This document shows, piece after piece, positions 24,312-32,251 of a DNA stretch of 35,340 bases. Made by a program: the position numbers and the translations under genes. The stretch is taken from positions 1 through 35,340 of the forward strand of contig CALWRD010000159.1 in the NCBI GenBank assembly GCA_944383875.1, given 5' to 3'. Every line of letters starts with the position of its first letter. The stretch's first letter is position 1. The stretch comes from an uncultured Clostridia bacterium. GTDB taxonomy: Bacteria; Bacillota; Clostridia; Lachnospirales; CAG-274. The notes under the pieces are model-generated. The model was not told where the DNA came from. It worked only from the letters and a program-made list of their open reading frames with translations, and did no database searches.

Positions 24312-25505
24312 TCAATCCTCAACTCTCGCTTTAATTTCTCCGTCACTTAACTTTATTTTCAATACTTCGTCCTTAACTGCGTCTTTGCTGTTGGTTAAAA
24401 GGCTTCCGTCCTCTTTATAAACCAAAGAATAACCTTTTTTCATTATATTAAGGGGGGATAATCTTTCCAGCCCTTCCGCAAGAGGAAGCAAAGTTAACTC
24501 AGCCCTTTGCAGGGAATTGCCCATCGCTCTTTCAAGCCTGTCATACAAAGCCGACGCATATATGTCACTGTTGCTTACATTCTCCGAAAATCGTTTAAAT
24601 GCAGGCATATTAATAAGCCTTTCATAATAAAGGCTGTTTTCTCTGATACTTTTAAGCATACCCTGTCTGAGACGCTCCACAGAGGTAACTATTATTTCTT
24701 TAAAGCCCTTTGCCTCAGGTATTGCCAGCTCTGCTGCGGCAGATGGAGTCGGCGCTCGCATATCCGCTATAAAATCGGCAATAGTAAAATCTGTTTCATG
24801 TCCCACCGCCGAAATAACAGGTATATTTGATTCAAAGATTGCTCTTGCAACAATCTCCTCGTTAAAAGCCCATAGATCCTCTATGGAACCTCCACCTCTG
24901 CCAACTATAACGGTATCTGCCCCGCCCCACTCGTTTACTTCCTTAATAGCCTTTGCTATATCCGGAGCGGCATTTTCACCCTGAACAAGAACAGGTCTTA
25001 ACACAATTTCAACGGAAGGATTTCTCCGTCTTGATATTTGAATAATATCTCTTACAGCCGCACCCGTAGGTGAGGTAATTACAGCAACACATTTGGGATA
25101 TTTGGGAATAGGCTTTTTGTGTTCCTCTCCAAAAAGTCCCGCTTTTTCAAGCCGTTCTTTAAGCTGTTCATACGCCATATAAAGCGCACCTCTGCCTGCC
25201 GGTTCCATATTCTGAACATATATCTGATACTGCCCTGTCTTTTCATACAGTGAGATGTACCCGTACACTGTCACCTTCATTCCGTTTTCCGGCATAAACT
25301 TAATTTTTTCGGCATAGCTTTTAAACATTACTGCGGAAATGGCAGCATTTTCATCTTTAAGTGTAAAATAAAAATGACCGCTGCCGTGTGCCTTAAAATT
25401 AGAAATTTCCGCCTCAATAAATATATCGCTTAAAAATACATCATTTTCAAGGAGCTGTTTGATATATCTGTTGACCTGTGAAACCGTATATACAAATGCT
25501 TTCAT
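24312..25505 (-). CDS. xseA: Exodeoxyribonuclease VII large subunit
   Basis: Catalytic subunit of ExoVII, a single-strand exonuclease used in repair and recombination. 397 aa: N-terminal OB-fold (about residues 1-100, including GHFYFTLKDENAAISAVMF), the catalytic core with ITSPTGAAVRDIIQISRRR and VIVGRGGGSIEDLWAFNEE, and a helical C-terminal region ending in the short strand-rich tail. RBS GAGG before ATG 25505, 2 bp after the nusB stop. Intact and of normal organisation. Confidence 0.96.
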   Translation of the reverse strand: MKAFVYTVSQVNRYIKQLLENDVFLSDIFIEAEISNFKAHGSGHFYFTLKDENAAISAVMFKSYAEKIKFMPENGMKVTVYGYISLYEKTGQYQIYVQNMEPAGRGALYMAYEQLKERLEKAGLFGEEHKKPIPKYPKCVAVITSPTGAAVRDIIQISRRRNPSVEIVLRPVLVQGENAAPDIAKAIKEVNEWGGADTVIVGRGGGSIEDLWAFNEEIVARAIFESNIPVISAVGHETDFTIADFIADMRAPTPSAAAELAIPEAKGFKEIIVTSVERLRQGMLKSIRENSLYYERLINMPAFKRFSENVSNSDIYASALYDRLERAMGNSLQRAELTLLPLAEGLERLSPLNIMKKGYSLVYKEDGSLLTNSKDAVKDEVLKIKLSDGEIKARVED

Positions 25506-25507
25506 AT

Positions 25508-25912
25508 TTATTCCTCGGCTATGACTTTTCCAAGGATACCATTTATAAAGCCGGGGGCTTTATCGGAACTGTACTCCTTTGCAAGCTCTACCGCTTCATT
25601 TACCGAAACCTTATCTGGTATATCCGAACAAAACAACATTTCATATATCGCAATCTTAAGTATAGCCGTATCAAGTCTGCTCATTCTTTCCACTGTCCAG
25701 CCCGAAGCAAACTTTTCAATAGTTTCCAAAATCACCGGTTCATTGGCAGCTATACCCTCCAACTCGTCCTTTATAAAAGGTAAATCATTACCGTTTATAC
25801 GCTCAATTTCCTCACTGTAAGTTTTGATTATCTCTTCCAAAGATTCATCAGCATTAAAATCCTTTTGAAACAGGATATTAAGCACATGCTTTCTTGCCGT
25901 TCTTCTGCTCAT
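25508..25912 (-). CDS. nusB: Transcription antitermination factor NusB
   Basis: 134-aa all-helical RNA-binding protein that, with NusE (S10), promotes antitermination of rRNA operons. Family features: N-terminal SRRTARKHVLNILFQKDF, then ERMSRLDTAILKIAIYEMLF and the C-terminal VSVNEAVELAKEYSSDKAPGFINGIL. ATG 25912 has GGGAGAG upstream. It lies 18 bp after the asp23-like gene in the same operon. Confidence 0.96.
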   Translation of the reverse strand: MSRRTARKHVLNILFQKDFNADESLEEIIKTYSEEIERINGNDLPFIKDELEGIAANEPVILETIEKFASGWTVERMSRLDTAILKIAIYEMLFCSDIPDKVSVNEAVELAKEYSSDKAPGFINGILGKVIAEE

Positions 25913-25930
25913 TTTACTCTCCCAATAACA

Positions 25931-26299
25931 TTATTCCGCCTTATCAGGCTCATTTGCTTTTTCAAACTCTATTCCAACAACATTAATGTTCACTTGCTCC
26001 GCCCTAAGTCCTGTCATATTTTCAAGGGCGTCCTTTACCTTGCTCTGTGCCGTCTCGGCAGCCTTTTGTATTTTACAGCCATGTAAAACATTAACATTAA
26101 TCTCCACACAAACCGCTTTACCGTCCACTTTAATGGCTACGCCCCTCTGGTTTGTCTTTTTACTTATTTTATCCATAATTGCCTTGCCGGCGGCAAGGGA
26201 TGATATTCCCTCAGCCTCCAATGCGGCTGTGCCCGCAATAGAAGCTATAACATCATCTGCAATTTGTATTTGTCCCTTTACCTTATTATCATTCTCCAT
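25931..26299 (-). CDS. Asp23/Gls24-family envelope-stress protein (YqhY-like)
   Basis: 122-aa protein with IQIADDVIASIAGTAALEAEGI, GVAIKVDGKAVCVEINVNVLHGCKI and a conserved downstream helix, typical of the Asp23/YqhY family. In Bacillus YqhY sits in the same place before nusB and is linked to fatty-acid/acetyl-CoA carboxylase control; whether that holds here is not known. GGAGG precedes the ATG at 26299. First gene of the housekeeping operon that includes nusB, xseA, xseB, ispA, dxs, tlyA and nadK. Confidence 0.93.
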   Translation of the reverse strand: MENDNKVKGQIQIADDVIASIAGTAALEAEGISSLAAGKAIMDKISKKTNQRGVAIKVDGKAVCVEINVNVLHGCKIQKAAETAQSKVKDALENMTGLRAEQVNINVVGIEFEKANEPDKAE

Positions 26300-26340
26300 A
26301 ACACTACCTCCGTAACAAGTTCAATTTTACCATATATATT

Positions 26341-26368
26341 ATTATAACAGGTTTTTACTTTTTTGCAA
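26341..26368 (-). promoter_or_regulatory. Promoter of the asp23-nusB-xseAB-ispA-dxs operon
   Basis: Minus strand TTGCAA (26363-26368), 16-bp spacer, extended -10 TGTTATAAT (TATAAT 26341-26346). It is the only good promoter upstream of these tightly packed genes. Confidence 0.6.
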
Positions 26369-26414
26369 CAATCCTTTTGTCATTTTGGTTGTAGACGTTA
26401 AATGATATTTGTTG

Positions 26415-26420
26415 TATAAT
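26415..26420 (+). promoter_or_regulatory. Possible -10 element of the RNA methyltransferase gene
   Basis: A perfect TATAAT at 26415-26420, 33 bp before the chosen ATG; the 17-bp -35 position reads TAGACG, which is weak. Back-to-back with the asp23 operon promoter. Confidence 0.35.
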
Positions 26421-26453
26421 AAAAGCAATACAAAGCTGAAAAAGAGGTACAAT

Positions 26454-27590
26454 ATGAACAACATTAAATTGATTGCCACCACCACTTTCGGATTAGAATC
26501 AACAGTCAAGCGTGAGCTTTTAAATTTGGGATATGACAACTTAAAGGTAAGTGACGGAGCTATTGAAATAGAAGGAAGCTATAACGATATTCCCAGACTT
26601 AATATCAATCTGCGTTCAAGTGACAGAATATTGCTCGTAATGGGAAGGTTTAAAGCCTTAAGTTTTGATGATCTGTTTGAGGGGACAAAATCTCTGCCAT
26701 GGGGTGACATTATACCGGAGGACGGGCATTTTATCATCACCGGCAAATCAGTTAAATCAACACTTTACAGTGTGCCCGACTGCCAATCCATAGTGGAAAA
26801 AGCCATTGTAGATAAACTTAAGCAAAAGTACAAAGTGTCCTGGTTTCAAAAAACCGGAGCTGTCTATAAAGTACAGGTATCAATTTTAAAAGACATTGTT
26901 ACTTTAACACTTGATACAACCGGACACGCTCTTAACAAAAGAGGATATCGTGACAATGCCGTTGCAGCCCCTCTTAAAGAAACAATAGCACATGCGCTTA
27001 TTGACCTATGTTATTATCGTCCCGAAAGGACACTGCTTGATCCATGCTGCGGTTCCGGTACAATCGCTATAGAAGCAGCCCTTAAAGCCAAAAATATAGC
27101 ACCCGGAATATCAAGAAAATTTGTATCGGAAGATTGGGATATAATAGATGCAAGTGTCTGGAAAGGCGCCCGCTCAAAAGCCTTTTCTTCTATTAAGGTT
27201 GACTTTATGCCATCCATTTATGCCTCTGACATTGACAAAAATGCAATAGAAATCGCCAGACACAATGCGGTAAATGCAGGTGTGGATGACTGCATTGTAT
27301 TTGAAAACAAACCTCTTAATCAGGTAAAACTGCCATGCCGCTACGGAATATGTATATGTAATCCTCCCTACGCCGAAAGAATGGGAGAAATTGATGAGGT
27401 GGAACAATTATACCGTGATATGGGTAAACTGTTCAGAGATGATAATACTTGGTCTGTATATGTAATAACTTCGCATGAAGGCTTTGAAAAACTGTATGGC
27501 AAAAGGGCAGATAAAAAGCGAAAGCTTTTTAACGGCAGTGTTAAGGTCGACTATTATCAATATTTTGGCTTAAGACCTCCCAAACAATAA
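26454..27590 (+). CDS. THUMP-domain RlmL-like class I RNA methyltransferase
   Basis: 378-aa predicted 23S rRNA (guanine N2) methyltransferase of the RlmL/YpsC group. The N-terminal half (about residues 1-160) carries a THUMP-like RNA-binding domain including LIATTTFGLESTVKREL. The Rossmann-fold methyltransferase has DPCCGSGTIAIEAAL (SAM binding), an acidic residue at ASDIDKNAIEIARHN and the catalytic NPPYAERMG. The start at 26454 has AAGAGG upstream and fits the family; an earlier in-frame start at 26409 lies before the -10 element. The single-domain length indicates no RlmK fusion as in E. coli RlmKL. Monocistronic. Confidence 0.92.
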   Translation: MNNIKLIATTTFGLESTVKRELLNLGYDNLKVSDGAIEIEGSYNDIPRLNINLRSSDRILLVMGRFKALSFDDLFEGTKSLPWGDIIPEDGHFIITGKSVKSTLYSVPDCQSIVEKAIVDKLKQKYKVSWFQKTGAVYKVQVSILKDIVTLTLDTTGHALNKRGYRDNAVAAPLKETIAHALIDLCYYRPERTLLDPCCGSGTIAIEAALKAKNIAPGISRKFVSEDWDIIDASVWKGARSKAFSSIKVDFMPSIYASDIDKNAIEIARHNAVNAGVDDCIVFENKPLNQVKLPCRYGICICNPPYAERMGEIDEVEQLYRDMGKLFRDDNTWSVYVITSHEGFEKLYGKRADKKRKLFNGSVKVDYYQYFGLRPPKQ

Positions 27591-27692
27591 GTCTATATAC
27601 CTTAACTGTATACTATTCGATATTTTCAACAGTAAAACATTTTAGTTTCAAGAGCAATTTTTTATTCAATACATACCAAAATCGTTTAAACA

Positions 27693-27743
27693 GGCTCTAT
27701 AATAAGTATTGGAACGAAAACTCTCAACATTTATTATAGAGCC
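27693..27743. repeat. 51-bp palindrome with IS-like terminal inverted repeats
   Basis: Left end GGCTCTATAATAAGTATTG (27693-27711) and right end, read inverted, GGCTCTATAATAAATGTTG (27725-27743), match at 17 of 19 positions with 13 perfect outer bases; the centre is only about 13 bp. The GGCTCT- ends recall ISL3-family inverted repeats, so it may be a MITE or a collapsed IS. No clear target duplication flanks it. A regulatory stem-loop is the alternative. Confidence 0.5.
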
Positions 27744-27778
27744 AAAAAAGGGTACATATGACTTAATCATACATACCC
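27744..27778 (-). terminator. Terminator of the Nudix/acidic membrane protein operon
   Basis: Minus-strand hairpin GGGTATGTATGA/TCATATGTACCC (two G-T pairs, 5-nt loop) followed by TTTTTT, 74 bp after the stop at 27852. Confidence 0.75.
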
Positions 27779-27851
27779 TCTAAAGTTTGTATTAGCTGCC
27801 AACCGCATTCGCTGATAAAGAACCGTTAAAACAGTTAATTAAAACAAGGCA

Positions 27852-28142
27852 TTAAATATCCGAATCCTCATCCTCGTAATCAAGAGCATGATAATCTTCT
27901 TTTATTTCATCATCTTCATCATCATCCTTGTAATCCTCATAATCAAACTCGTCAAAGTCATCATCAAAATCTTCGTAATCGCCCCATACCATCCTGTCTT
28001 TGAGCTTGATTACAACAAAAACAATGACAAAAATAATTATGGCAATACCAGTTGCAACAAAAACAACTGTTTTAAGATTATTTTTCTTTTCAAAACGCTT
28101 TAAAAAATTTCTGATTTCGTCCATATACAGTTCATTTTTCAT
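27852..28142 (-). CDS. Single-pass membrane protein with acidic Asp/Glu tail
   Basis: 96-aa protein: short basic N-terminal helix (MDEIRNFLKRFEKKNN), one membrane helix (about residues 26-46, VVFVATGIAIIIFVIVFVVI), then a very acidic, Tyr-rich tail to the end (DYEDFDDDFDEFDYEDY...). This is a common, uncharacterised clostridial architecture. AGGAGG precedes the ATG, which overlaps the Nudix stop by 4 bp (ATGA), so it is translated from the same mRNA. No function can be assigned. Confidence 0.8.
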   Translation of the reverse strand: MKNELYMDEIRNFLKRFEKKNNLKTVVFVATGIAIIIFVIVFVVIKLKDRMVWGDYEDFDDDFDEFDYEDYKDDDEDDEIKEDYHALDYEDEDSDI

Positions 28143-28603
28143 AAGGTTGACCTCCTATTGATATTAAGTGAGCTGCGCTCCCTTGATTTATAGTCATTAT
28201 ATTCGGCATAGGCACGGCGCATTATCTGCTTTTCATCATGAAATTTCAGCAGGTAGAAAGCCTCATGTTGTTTATAAAAGCCTGCGTCGGCAAAAAATTC
28301 CTCCGCCTGCGGTTTACAGTGATAGGAGTCAGTAGACATGAGATACCAATGTACCGTTTTGCTTACTATATCATTACTCCCTCTGAAGGTATACTGTGTT
28401 TTACCGATATATTTGATTATTTCGGCATCAACGTCCGTTTCCTCCTTTACCTCTCTCAAGGCTGTCTGCTTAAAGGTTTCTCCGTTTTCAACCGTGCCCT
28501 TTGGCATAACCCAGCCCATATAGCGTCCGTTTTGGTTTTTATAAAGCAACAGAACCTTGTCCCGATGAATAACAACTCCTCCGCAGCTGACTGCTTCAAT
28601 CAT
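28139..28603 (-). CDS. Nudix hydrolase
   Basis: 154-aa hydrolase of nucleoside-diphosphate-linked compounds. The Nudix box GTVENGETFKQTALREVKEET fits G-x5-E-x7-REVxEE except that the usual small residue after EET is D. Motif flanks VIHRDKVLLLYKNQNGRYMGWVMPKG are typical of Nudix proteins cleaving (d)NTPs or Ap4A-like substrates; the true substrate is unknown. GGAGG lies before the ATG at 28603. It is followed with overlap by an acidic membrane protein gene. Confidence 0.9.
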   Translation of the reverse strand: MIEAVSCGGVVIHRDKVLLLYKNQNGRYMGWVMPKGTVENGETFKQTALREVKEETDVDAEIIKYIGKTQYTFRGSNDIVSKTVHWYLMSTDSYHCKPQAEEFFADAGFYKQHEAFYLLKFHDEKQIMRRAYAEYNDYKSRERSSLNINRRSTL

Positions 28604-28647
28604 GTTATTACCTCCGATTCTGTCTTAAAAATACATATATTAAATTT

Positions 28648-28676
28648 ATTATACACCAACCGGAAGGACATTTCAA
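28648..28676 (-). promoter_or_regulatory. Promoter of the Nudix operon
   Basis: Minus strand TTGAAA (28671-28676), 17-bp spacer, TATAAT (28648-28653), 45 bp upstream of the Nudix start. Confidence 0.65.
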
Positions 28677-28828
28677 CCGCAAAAGCAAATTTTGCTAAAA
28701 AATATATTGCCGAAAGCATAAGCTTTGTATAAATTTCATTTTTTTGACTGCCTTTTATGATACACTGTATAAAAATTGCAGAAAATATCCACTATAGTTA
28801 AAAGAATATATTTCTAAATCAAGTACAC

Positions 28829-29800
28829 TTATATCATCCGTATATCACTGCCGTAGAAAAAGTAAATTTCATATCTGCCTATAATTCTCGATACTATTCT
28901 GTCCGAATAAAGAGGTCTTAATTCATTCGGACTTAAGTTGGAAGAAATTATAGTTGACTTGTTGTTTATAAGCCTGCTGTTTATGATATTAAAAAACTCG
29001 GATACCGTAAAGTTGTTTGGAGATTCCGTTCCCAGATCGTCAATAATAAGTAAATCTGTATCAAAGAGCATTTCCACGGCTTCGGAAGGTTCCTCGTCAA
29101 AATCCCCTCGTCTGAAACGATTACTTTCCAAAAGTGAAGCCAGAGAATAAGCTGTCATATATATAACACTTTCTCCTCTGTCTAAAAGTTCTTTGGCAAC
29201 ACAGGAGCACATAAAAGTTTTACCAAGACCCGAATTGCCATAGAAAAACATATTAAAGCAAGGATTATCAGCCTTCATATCTCTTTTTACAGACTTAAGT
29301 ATTTCCCTCATATTTTCCCGTGGGGTAAGTTCCTTATCTTCAAATACATCATCTGAATAAAATTCAAGGTTGAAATTATCAAAATTTTCTATGCTCAGCA
29401 AAGTATTCAAATTGGACATTGCATAGTATTTGTCAATAAGCTTTTTCTTCATACAACTGCACTTCTGACTGCCTATATATCCGGTATCTTTACATTCCGA
29501 GCAGGTGTATATAGGCTCAAGATACTCCCCTGTTAGCCCAACAGATGCAAGGGCAGCAGTTTTTATATCTTTGTTTTTATTTATTTCCCGTTTAACCTTT
29601 TCTATTTCCTCGGAAGAGGCATGTCGAAGCGCAAGCCTTACAAGAGATGTACCAAGTTCTTTCAGCCGTTTATCCGCTTCCTCAACCACGGGCAGTCGTT
29701 TATAAACCTTATTCCTTCGTTGTTCAATCAGCCTTTCGTTTTTATCCCTTGTAACCTCATATTCTCTTTGTATCTGTCGGTATATGTATTGCTTATTCAT
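28829..29800 (-). CDS. DnaC/DnaI-like helicase-loader ATPase
   Basis: 323-aa AAA+ protein that in relatives loads the replicative helicase. N-terminal helical part (about 1-95), a four-Cys zinc motif CSECKDTGYIGSQKCSC (about residue 100), Walker A GNSGLGKT (about 190) and Walker B LLIIDDLGTE (about 250), followed by sensor-like SNLSPNELRPLYSDRIVSRI. An IstB/DnaC transposon ATPase was considered, but there is no adjacent transposase and the partner upstream is a DnaD-like gene with a 4-bp overlap, as in the chromosomal helicase-loading pair of Clostridia. No strong terminator after it. Confidence 0.9.
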   Translation of the reverse strand: MNKQYIYRQIQREYEVTRDKNERLIEQRRNKVYKRLPVVEEADKRLKELGTSLVRLALRHASSEEIEKVKREINKNKDIKTAALASVGLTGEYLEPIYTCSECKDTGYIGSQKCSCMKKKLIDKYYAMSNLNTLLSIENFDNFNLEFYSDDVFEDKELTPRENMREILKSVKRDMKADNPCFNMFFYGNSGLGKTFMCSCVAKELLDRGESVIYMTAYSLASLLESNRFRRGDFDEEPSEAVEMLFDTDLLIIDDLGTESPNNFTVSEFFNIINSRLINNKSTIISSNLSPNELRPLYSDRIVSRIIGRYEIYFFYGSDIRMI

Positions 29801-30861
29801 TTCTCGGCGTTTCTCCTTTGTTTCTTTCGCCTGATTGCAGCCTCTATTTCCTCATCGGTATATACAGGCTGATTATAATTTACAAACTTTGTTTGTGCCA
29901 CAGGACGTTGTGCGGAAATATTTTTTGCATTTGCATTATTGGTACGAACCTCTTTATTTTCCGCCTTCTTTTTAATAAAGGCAAGGTCAGTGGCATTAAC
30001 TTCCGCAATTGTTTTTAATCCCTTTTTATACCAGTCCTTAATTATACCGTCTGCATATTCCCATGCGACTTTACCCGTCTTAAGCAAAGTACGGTCACAT
30101 GCCAGCTTAATTAAATCAAGGGGCATCTTAAGCTTAAATAGCCAGTCATCCATAAATTTCCGTTCTTTTTCACCTGGATTTCTGGCTCCTATTCCAAAGG
30201 CATTCATTATGTCATGATAATTGTTGTAATGGGTATTGATATATTCTTCCGCTTCCTCGCAGGTACTTATACCCTTATCAGCCCAGTCACAAGCCGTTTT
30301 TTCAATGTAACGCATTGATTTGCCCCTGCAATGTCCGAACAAGTACATTATCACTTCCGCAGATAATCCAAGCCATTGATAAAATCCCACAACCGTACTT
30401 AAATCAGATGGAGTAAAGGGTTTGGCATATATCTGCTCCGCAGCCTGAACTATCTGACCTATCTCCGGATTAACTTCTAACAGCTCGTTAATATCTTCGG
30501 AAGTATATGTCGGTTTTATCGGCTGTGGTTTTGTTTCCGTCAAAATCGGCTCTTTTATCGCAGTCTCTTCCCTAATACCTTTGTTAAGATCCAAAAACTC
30601 AATGCTGCAATCATTTTCATTTTTTTCAAGTGCAATAACTCCGCACTTTTCCCAATACTCCCACGCTCTTATCACGTCAGACTCCAAAATATCCAACTTA
30701 TCTGCAATTTCCGCATTTTCGATCTGCTCACCGGATGCCGCACATTTCAAGCCATATATATAGATTATTGAAAAAACGGGCGACTTTGCTTTTGGCATAT
30801 ATTCTTCTATAAATATATTACTTATGGGGGTCACGCCGGTATTAACTTGAAATTTAATCAT
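29797..30861 (-). CDS. DnaD-domain replication protein
   Basis: 354-aa primosomal protein of the DnaB/DnaD family. The N-terminal part (about 1-100) is a winged helix with IADKLDILESDVIRAWEYWEKCGV. Two DnaD C-terminal domains follow: about 140-205 (TPSDLSTVVGFYQWLGLS...SMRYIEKTACDWADKGIST) and about 225-300 (NPGEKERKFMDDWLFKLKMPLDLIKLACDRTLLKTGKVAWEYADGIIKDWYKKGL, containing the YxxxIxxxW-like motif). A basic C-terminal tail ends RRKKQRRNAEK. It overlaps the helicase-loader gene by 4 bp, so the two proteins are very likely partners at the origin or in restart. Confidence 0.92.
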   Translation of the reverse strand: MIKFQVNTGVTPISNIFIEEYMPKAKSPVFSIIYIYGLKCAASGEQIENAEIADKLDILESDVIRAWEYWEKCGVIALEKNENDCSIEFLDLNKGIREETAIKEPILTETKPQPIKPTYTSEDINELLEVNPEIGQIVQAAEQIYAKPFTPSDLSTVVGFYQWLGLSAEVIMYLFGHCRGKSMRYIEKTACDWADKGISTCEEAEEYINTHYNNYHDIMNAFGIGARNPGEKERKFMDDWLFKLKMPLDLIKLACDRTLLKTGKVAWEYADGIIKDWYKKGLKTIAEVNATDLAFIKKKAENKEVRTNNANAKNISAQRPVAQTKFVNYNQPVYTDEEIEAAIRRKKQRRNAEK

Positions 30862-30874
30862 AATATTCTCACCA

Positions 30875-31246
30875 TTATTTCTTAGGAACGATTTCTATCC
30901 AGTAATTATCCGGATCTGAGATAAAATAAATACCCATTGCGGGATTTTCAAAGCAAATACAACCCATTTCCTTATGCTTTTTGTAAGCTGAATCAAAATC
31001 ATCTGTCTCAAACGCCAGATGAAACTCATTATCGCCCAAATTATAGCTGTCCTTTTCCCAATCCCTGAGCCAGGTTAGCTCCAGACTGTGGGAAGTTTTT
31101 CCGTCACCCAAATACACAAGGATAAAACTGCCGTCATCCGCCTCCTTGCGGCGTATTTCCTTAAGTCCCAAGGCATCCTTGTAAAAATCAAGAGACTTAT
31201 CAAGGTCAATTACGTTAAAATTATTATGTGCAAAAGTAAAATTCAT
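30875..31246 (-). CDS. VOC-family protein (glyoxalase I-like)
   Basis: 123-aa vicinal-oxygen-chelate protein with two beta-alpha-beta-beta-beta modules. Metal-ligand-like residues occur: H7 (FAHNNFNV), E in HSLELTW, H in EFHLAFE and E in WIEIVPKK, the classical glyoxalase I pattern, so lactoylglutathione lyase-like activity is possible. Clostridia usually lack glutathione, so the thiol substrate is uncertain. ATG at 31246 has GAGG upstream; it starts 2 bp after the MBL-fold gene and is followed 13 bp later by the DnaD gene. Confidence 0.88.
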   Translation of the reverse strand: MNFTFAHNNFNVIDLDKSLDFYKDALGLKEIRRKEADDGSFILVYLGDGKTSHSLELTWLRDWEKDSYNLGDNEFHLAFETDDFDSAYKKHKEMGCICFENPAMGIYFISDPDNYWIEIVPKK

Positions 31247-31248
31247 AT

Positions 31249-31953
31249 TTATTCCTCCGATATAGTAAAACTTTCTCCTCTGTATGAAGCATTTCTGAGC
31301 AGTGCCGCTTCTCTCGGTTCAAGCTGAAAAGCCAACTCTTCAGCCGTTTCGTACTTATCCCACATATGCATAGGAAAGATATTTTCGGCATTTGCATATT
31401 TCATAAACAGTCTGATTCCACGCTGTCGGTCATTCTGACTTTGTCGGGGATCAAGGGGAATGAAAGCAAGCAAAAAATCAGTTCCCCTTAACTTTTCCAT
31501 CTCCTTAATATAGCTTGCCTCCATATTTGTGTTATATTCACTGCTTTCACCCTTCCAAATCCAATCGTTTAAATCACCGGCGTGATAAATAAGTTTTCCG
31601 TCATCATCAACTATAAATGCAACCCCCAAATCTGTTGATTTAAGAGTTTTAACCGAAATTTTATCAATAATTACGGTCTGCGACGGAGCCACAAAATCCG
31701 TACGGGAGTAGAGTTCTGCAGGTACATATTTTTTTAATATATCATCTGAAAGTATATAATGTACGTTAGGATGATGTACTGTTTTTTCAAAAAGCTTTTC
31801 GGAAAAATGATCTCCGTGTGAATGACTGGAAAAACAATAAAGGGGCTTGTCGCAGTTTAATTCGGGAATATCTCCGTCAAAATAATCAAACAAAAAAAGA
31901 CCGGTATCACTTTCCACCAAAAAACAGCTATGATTTATATATGTAACCTGCAT
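31249..31953 (-). CDS. MBL-fold metal-dependent hydrolase
   Basis: 234-aa beta-lactamase-fold hydrolase. The zinc motif is SHSHGDHF (H-x-H-x-D-H) and AGDLNDW provides the downstream Asp region; MHMW near the C-terminus may supply the last His. Related small MBL proteins (UlaG/YtnP-like) are hydrolases of unknown substrates. The start at 31953 has AAAGGAGG upstream; the longer in-frame reading to 32004 lacks a ribosome site. First gene of a four-gene operon with VOC, DnaD-like and DnaC-like genes; why these are together is not evident. Confidence 0.85.
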   Translation of the reverse strand: MQVTYINHSCFLVESDTGLFLFDYFDGDIPELNCDKPLYCFSSHSHGDHFSEKLFEKTVHHPNVHYILSDDILKKYVPAELYSRTDFVAPSQTVIIDKISVKTLKSTDLGVAFIVDDDGKLIYHAGDLNDWIWKGESSEYNTNMEASYIKEMEKLRGTDFLLAFIPLDPRQSQNDRQRGIRLFMKYANAENIFPMHMWDKYETAEELAFQLEPREAALLRNASYRGESFTISEE

Positions 31954-32121
31954 GTAAATCCTCCTTTCGGTTATGTTAAAAACGATAATGTTTTTTGCTG
32001 ACAAGTATGCGTAAACAACAAATACATCCGCTTTATTATCTCACTGTTTGTACATAATAAGCATCAAAAAAATTCTGCTTAACCTTACCGCACAATTCAG
32101 CAATTATATTCCACCGATTAT

Positions 32122-32150
32122 ATTATAATATATTTTGCTGATTTGCACAA
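32122..32150 (-). promoter_or_regulatory. Possible promoter of the MBL-VOC-DnaD-DnaC operon
   Basis: Minus strand TTGTGC (32145-32150), 17-bp spacer, TATAAT (32122-32127). The -35 is weak. Confidence 0.45.
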
Positions 32151-32174
32151 GATGATGATATGATAAAAACAACC

Positions 32175-32206
32175 AAAAAGGTGCAGACAAAACGCCTGCA
32201 CCTTTT
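32175..32206 (-). terminator. Terminator of gap
   Basis: 11-bp stem AAAAGGTGCAG/CTGCACCTTTT (32176-32186 with 32196-32206), followed by T-rich sequence on the minus strand. Confidence 0.85.
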
Positions 32207-32251
32207 AAACACTTTACATAAATAAGCCGTTATTATATTACTGATTATTTA

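Larger units (their letters stand above)
27591..27851. other. Spacer between RNA methyltransferase and acidic membrane protein genes
   Basis: A 261-bp convergent spacer with no ORF carrying a ribosome site. It contains a 51-bp palindromic element (27693-27743) and a minus-strand terminator (27744-27778). The remainder is AT-rich; I saw no terminator for the plus-strand methyltransferase gene. Confidence 0.6.
31954..32251 (-). other. Long leader of the MBL operon plus terminator of gap, no gene
   Basis: Nothing coding. A promoter-like pair (32122-32150) implies an mRNA leader of about 165 nt before the MBL gene. The leader has a small hairpin AAGCA/TGCTT and otherwise AT-rich sequence. The gap terminator lies at 32175-32206. 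Confidence 0.5.

Noticed and set aside
27685-27751. Target-site duplication flanking the 51-bp palindrome
   Set aside because: The 8 bases on the two sides do not match, so an insertion event is not proven.
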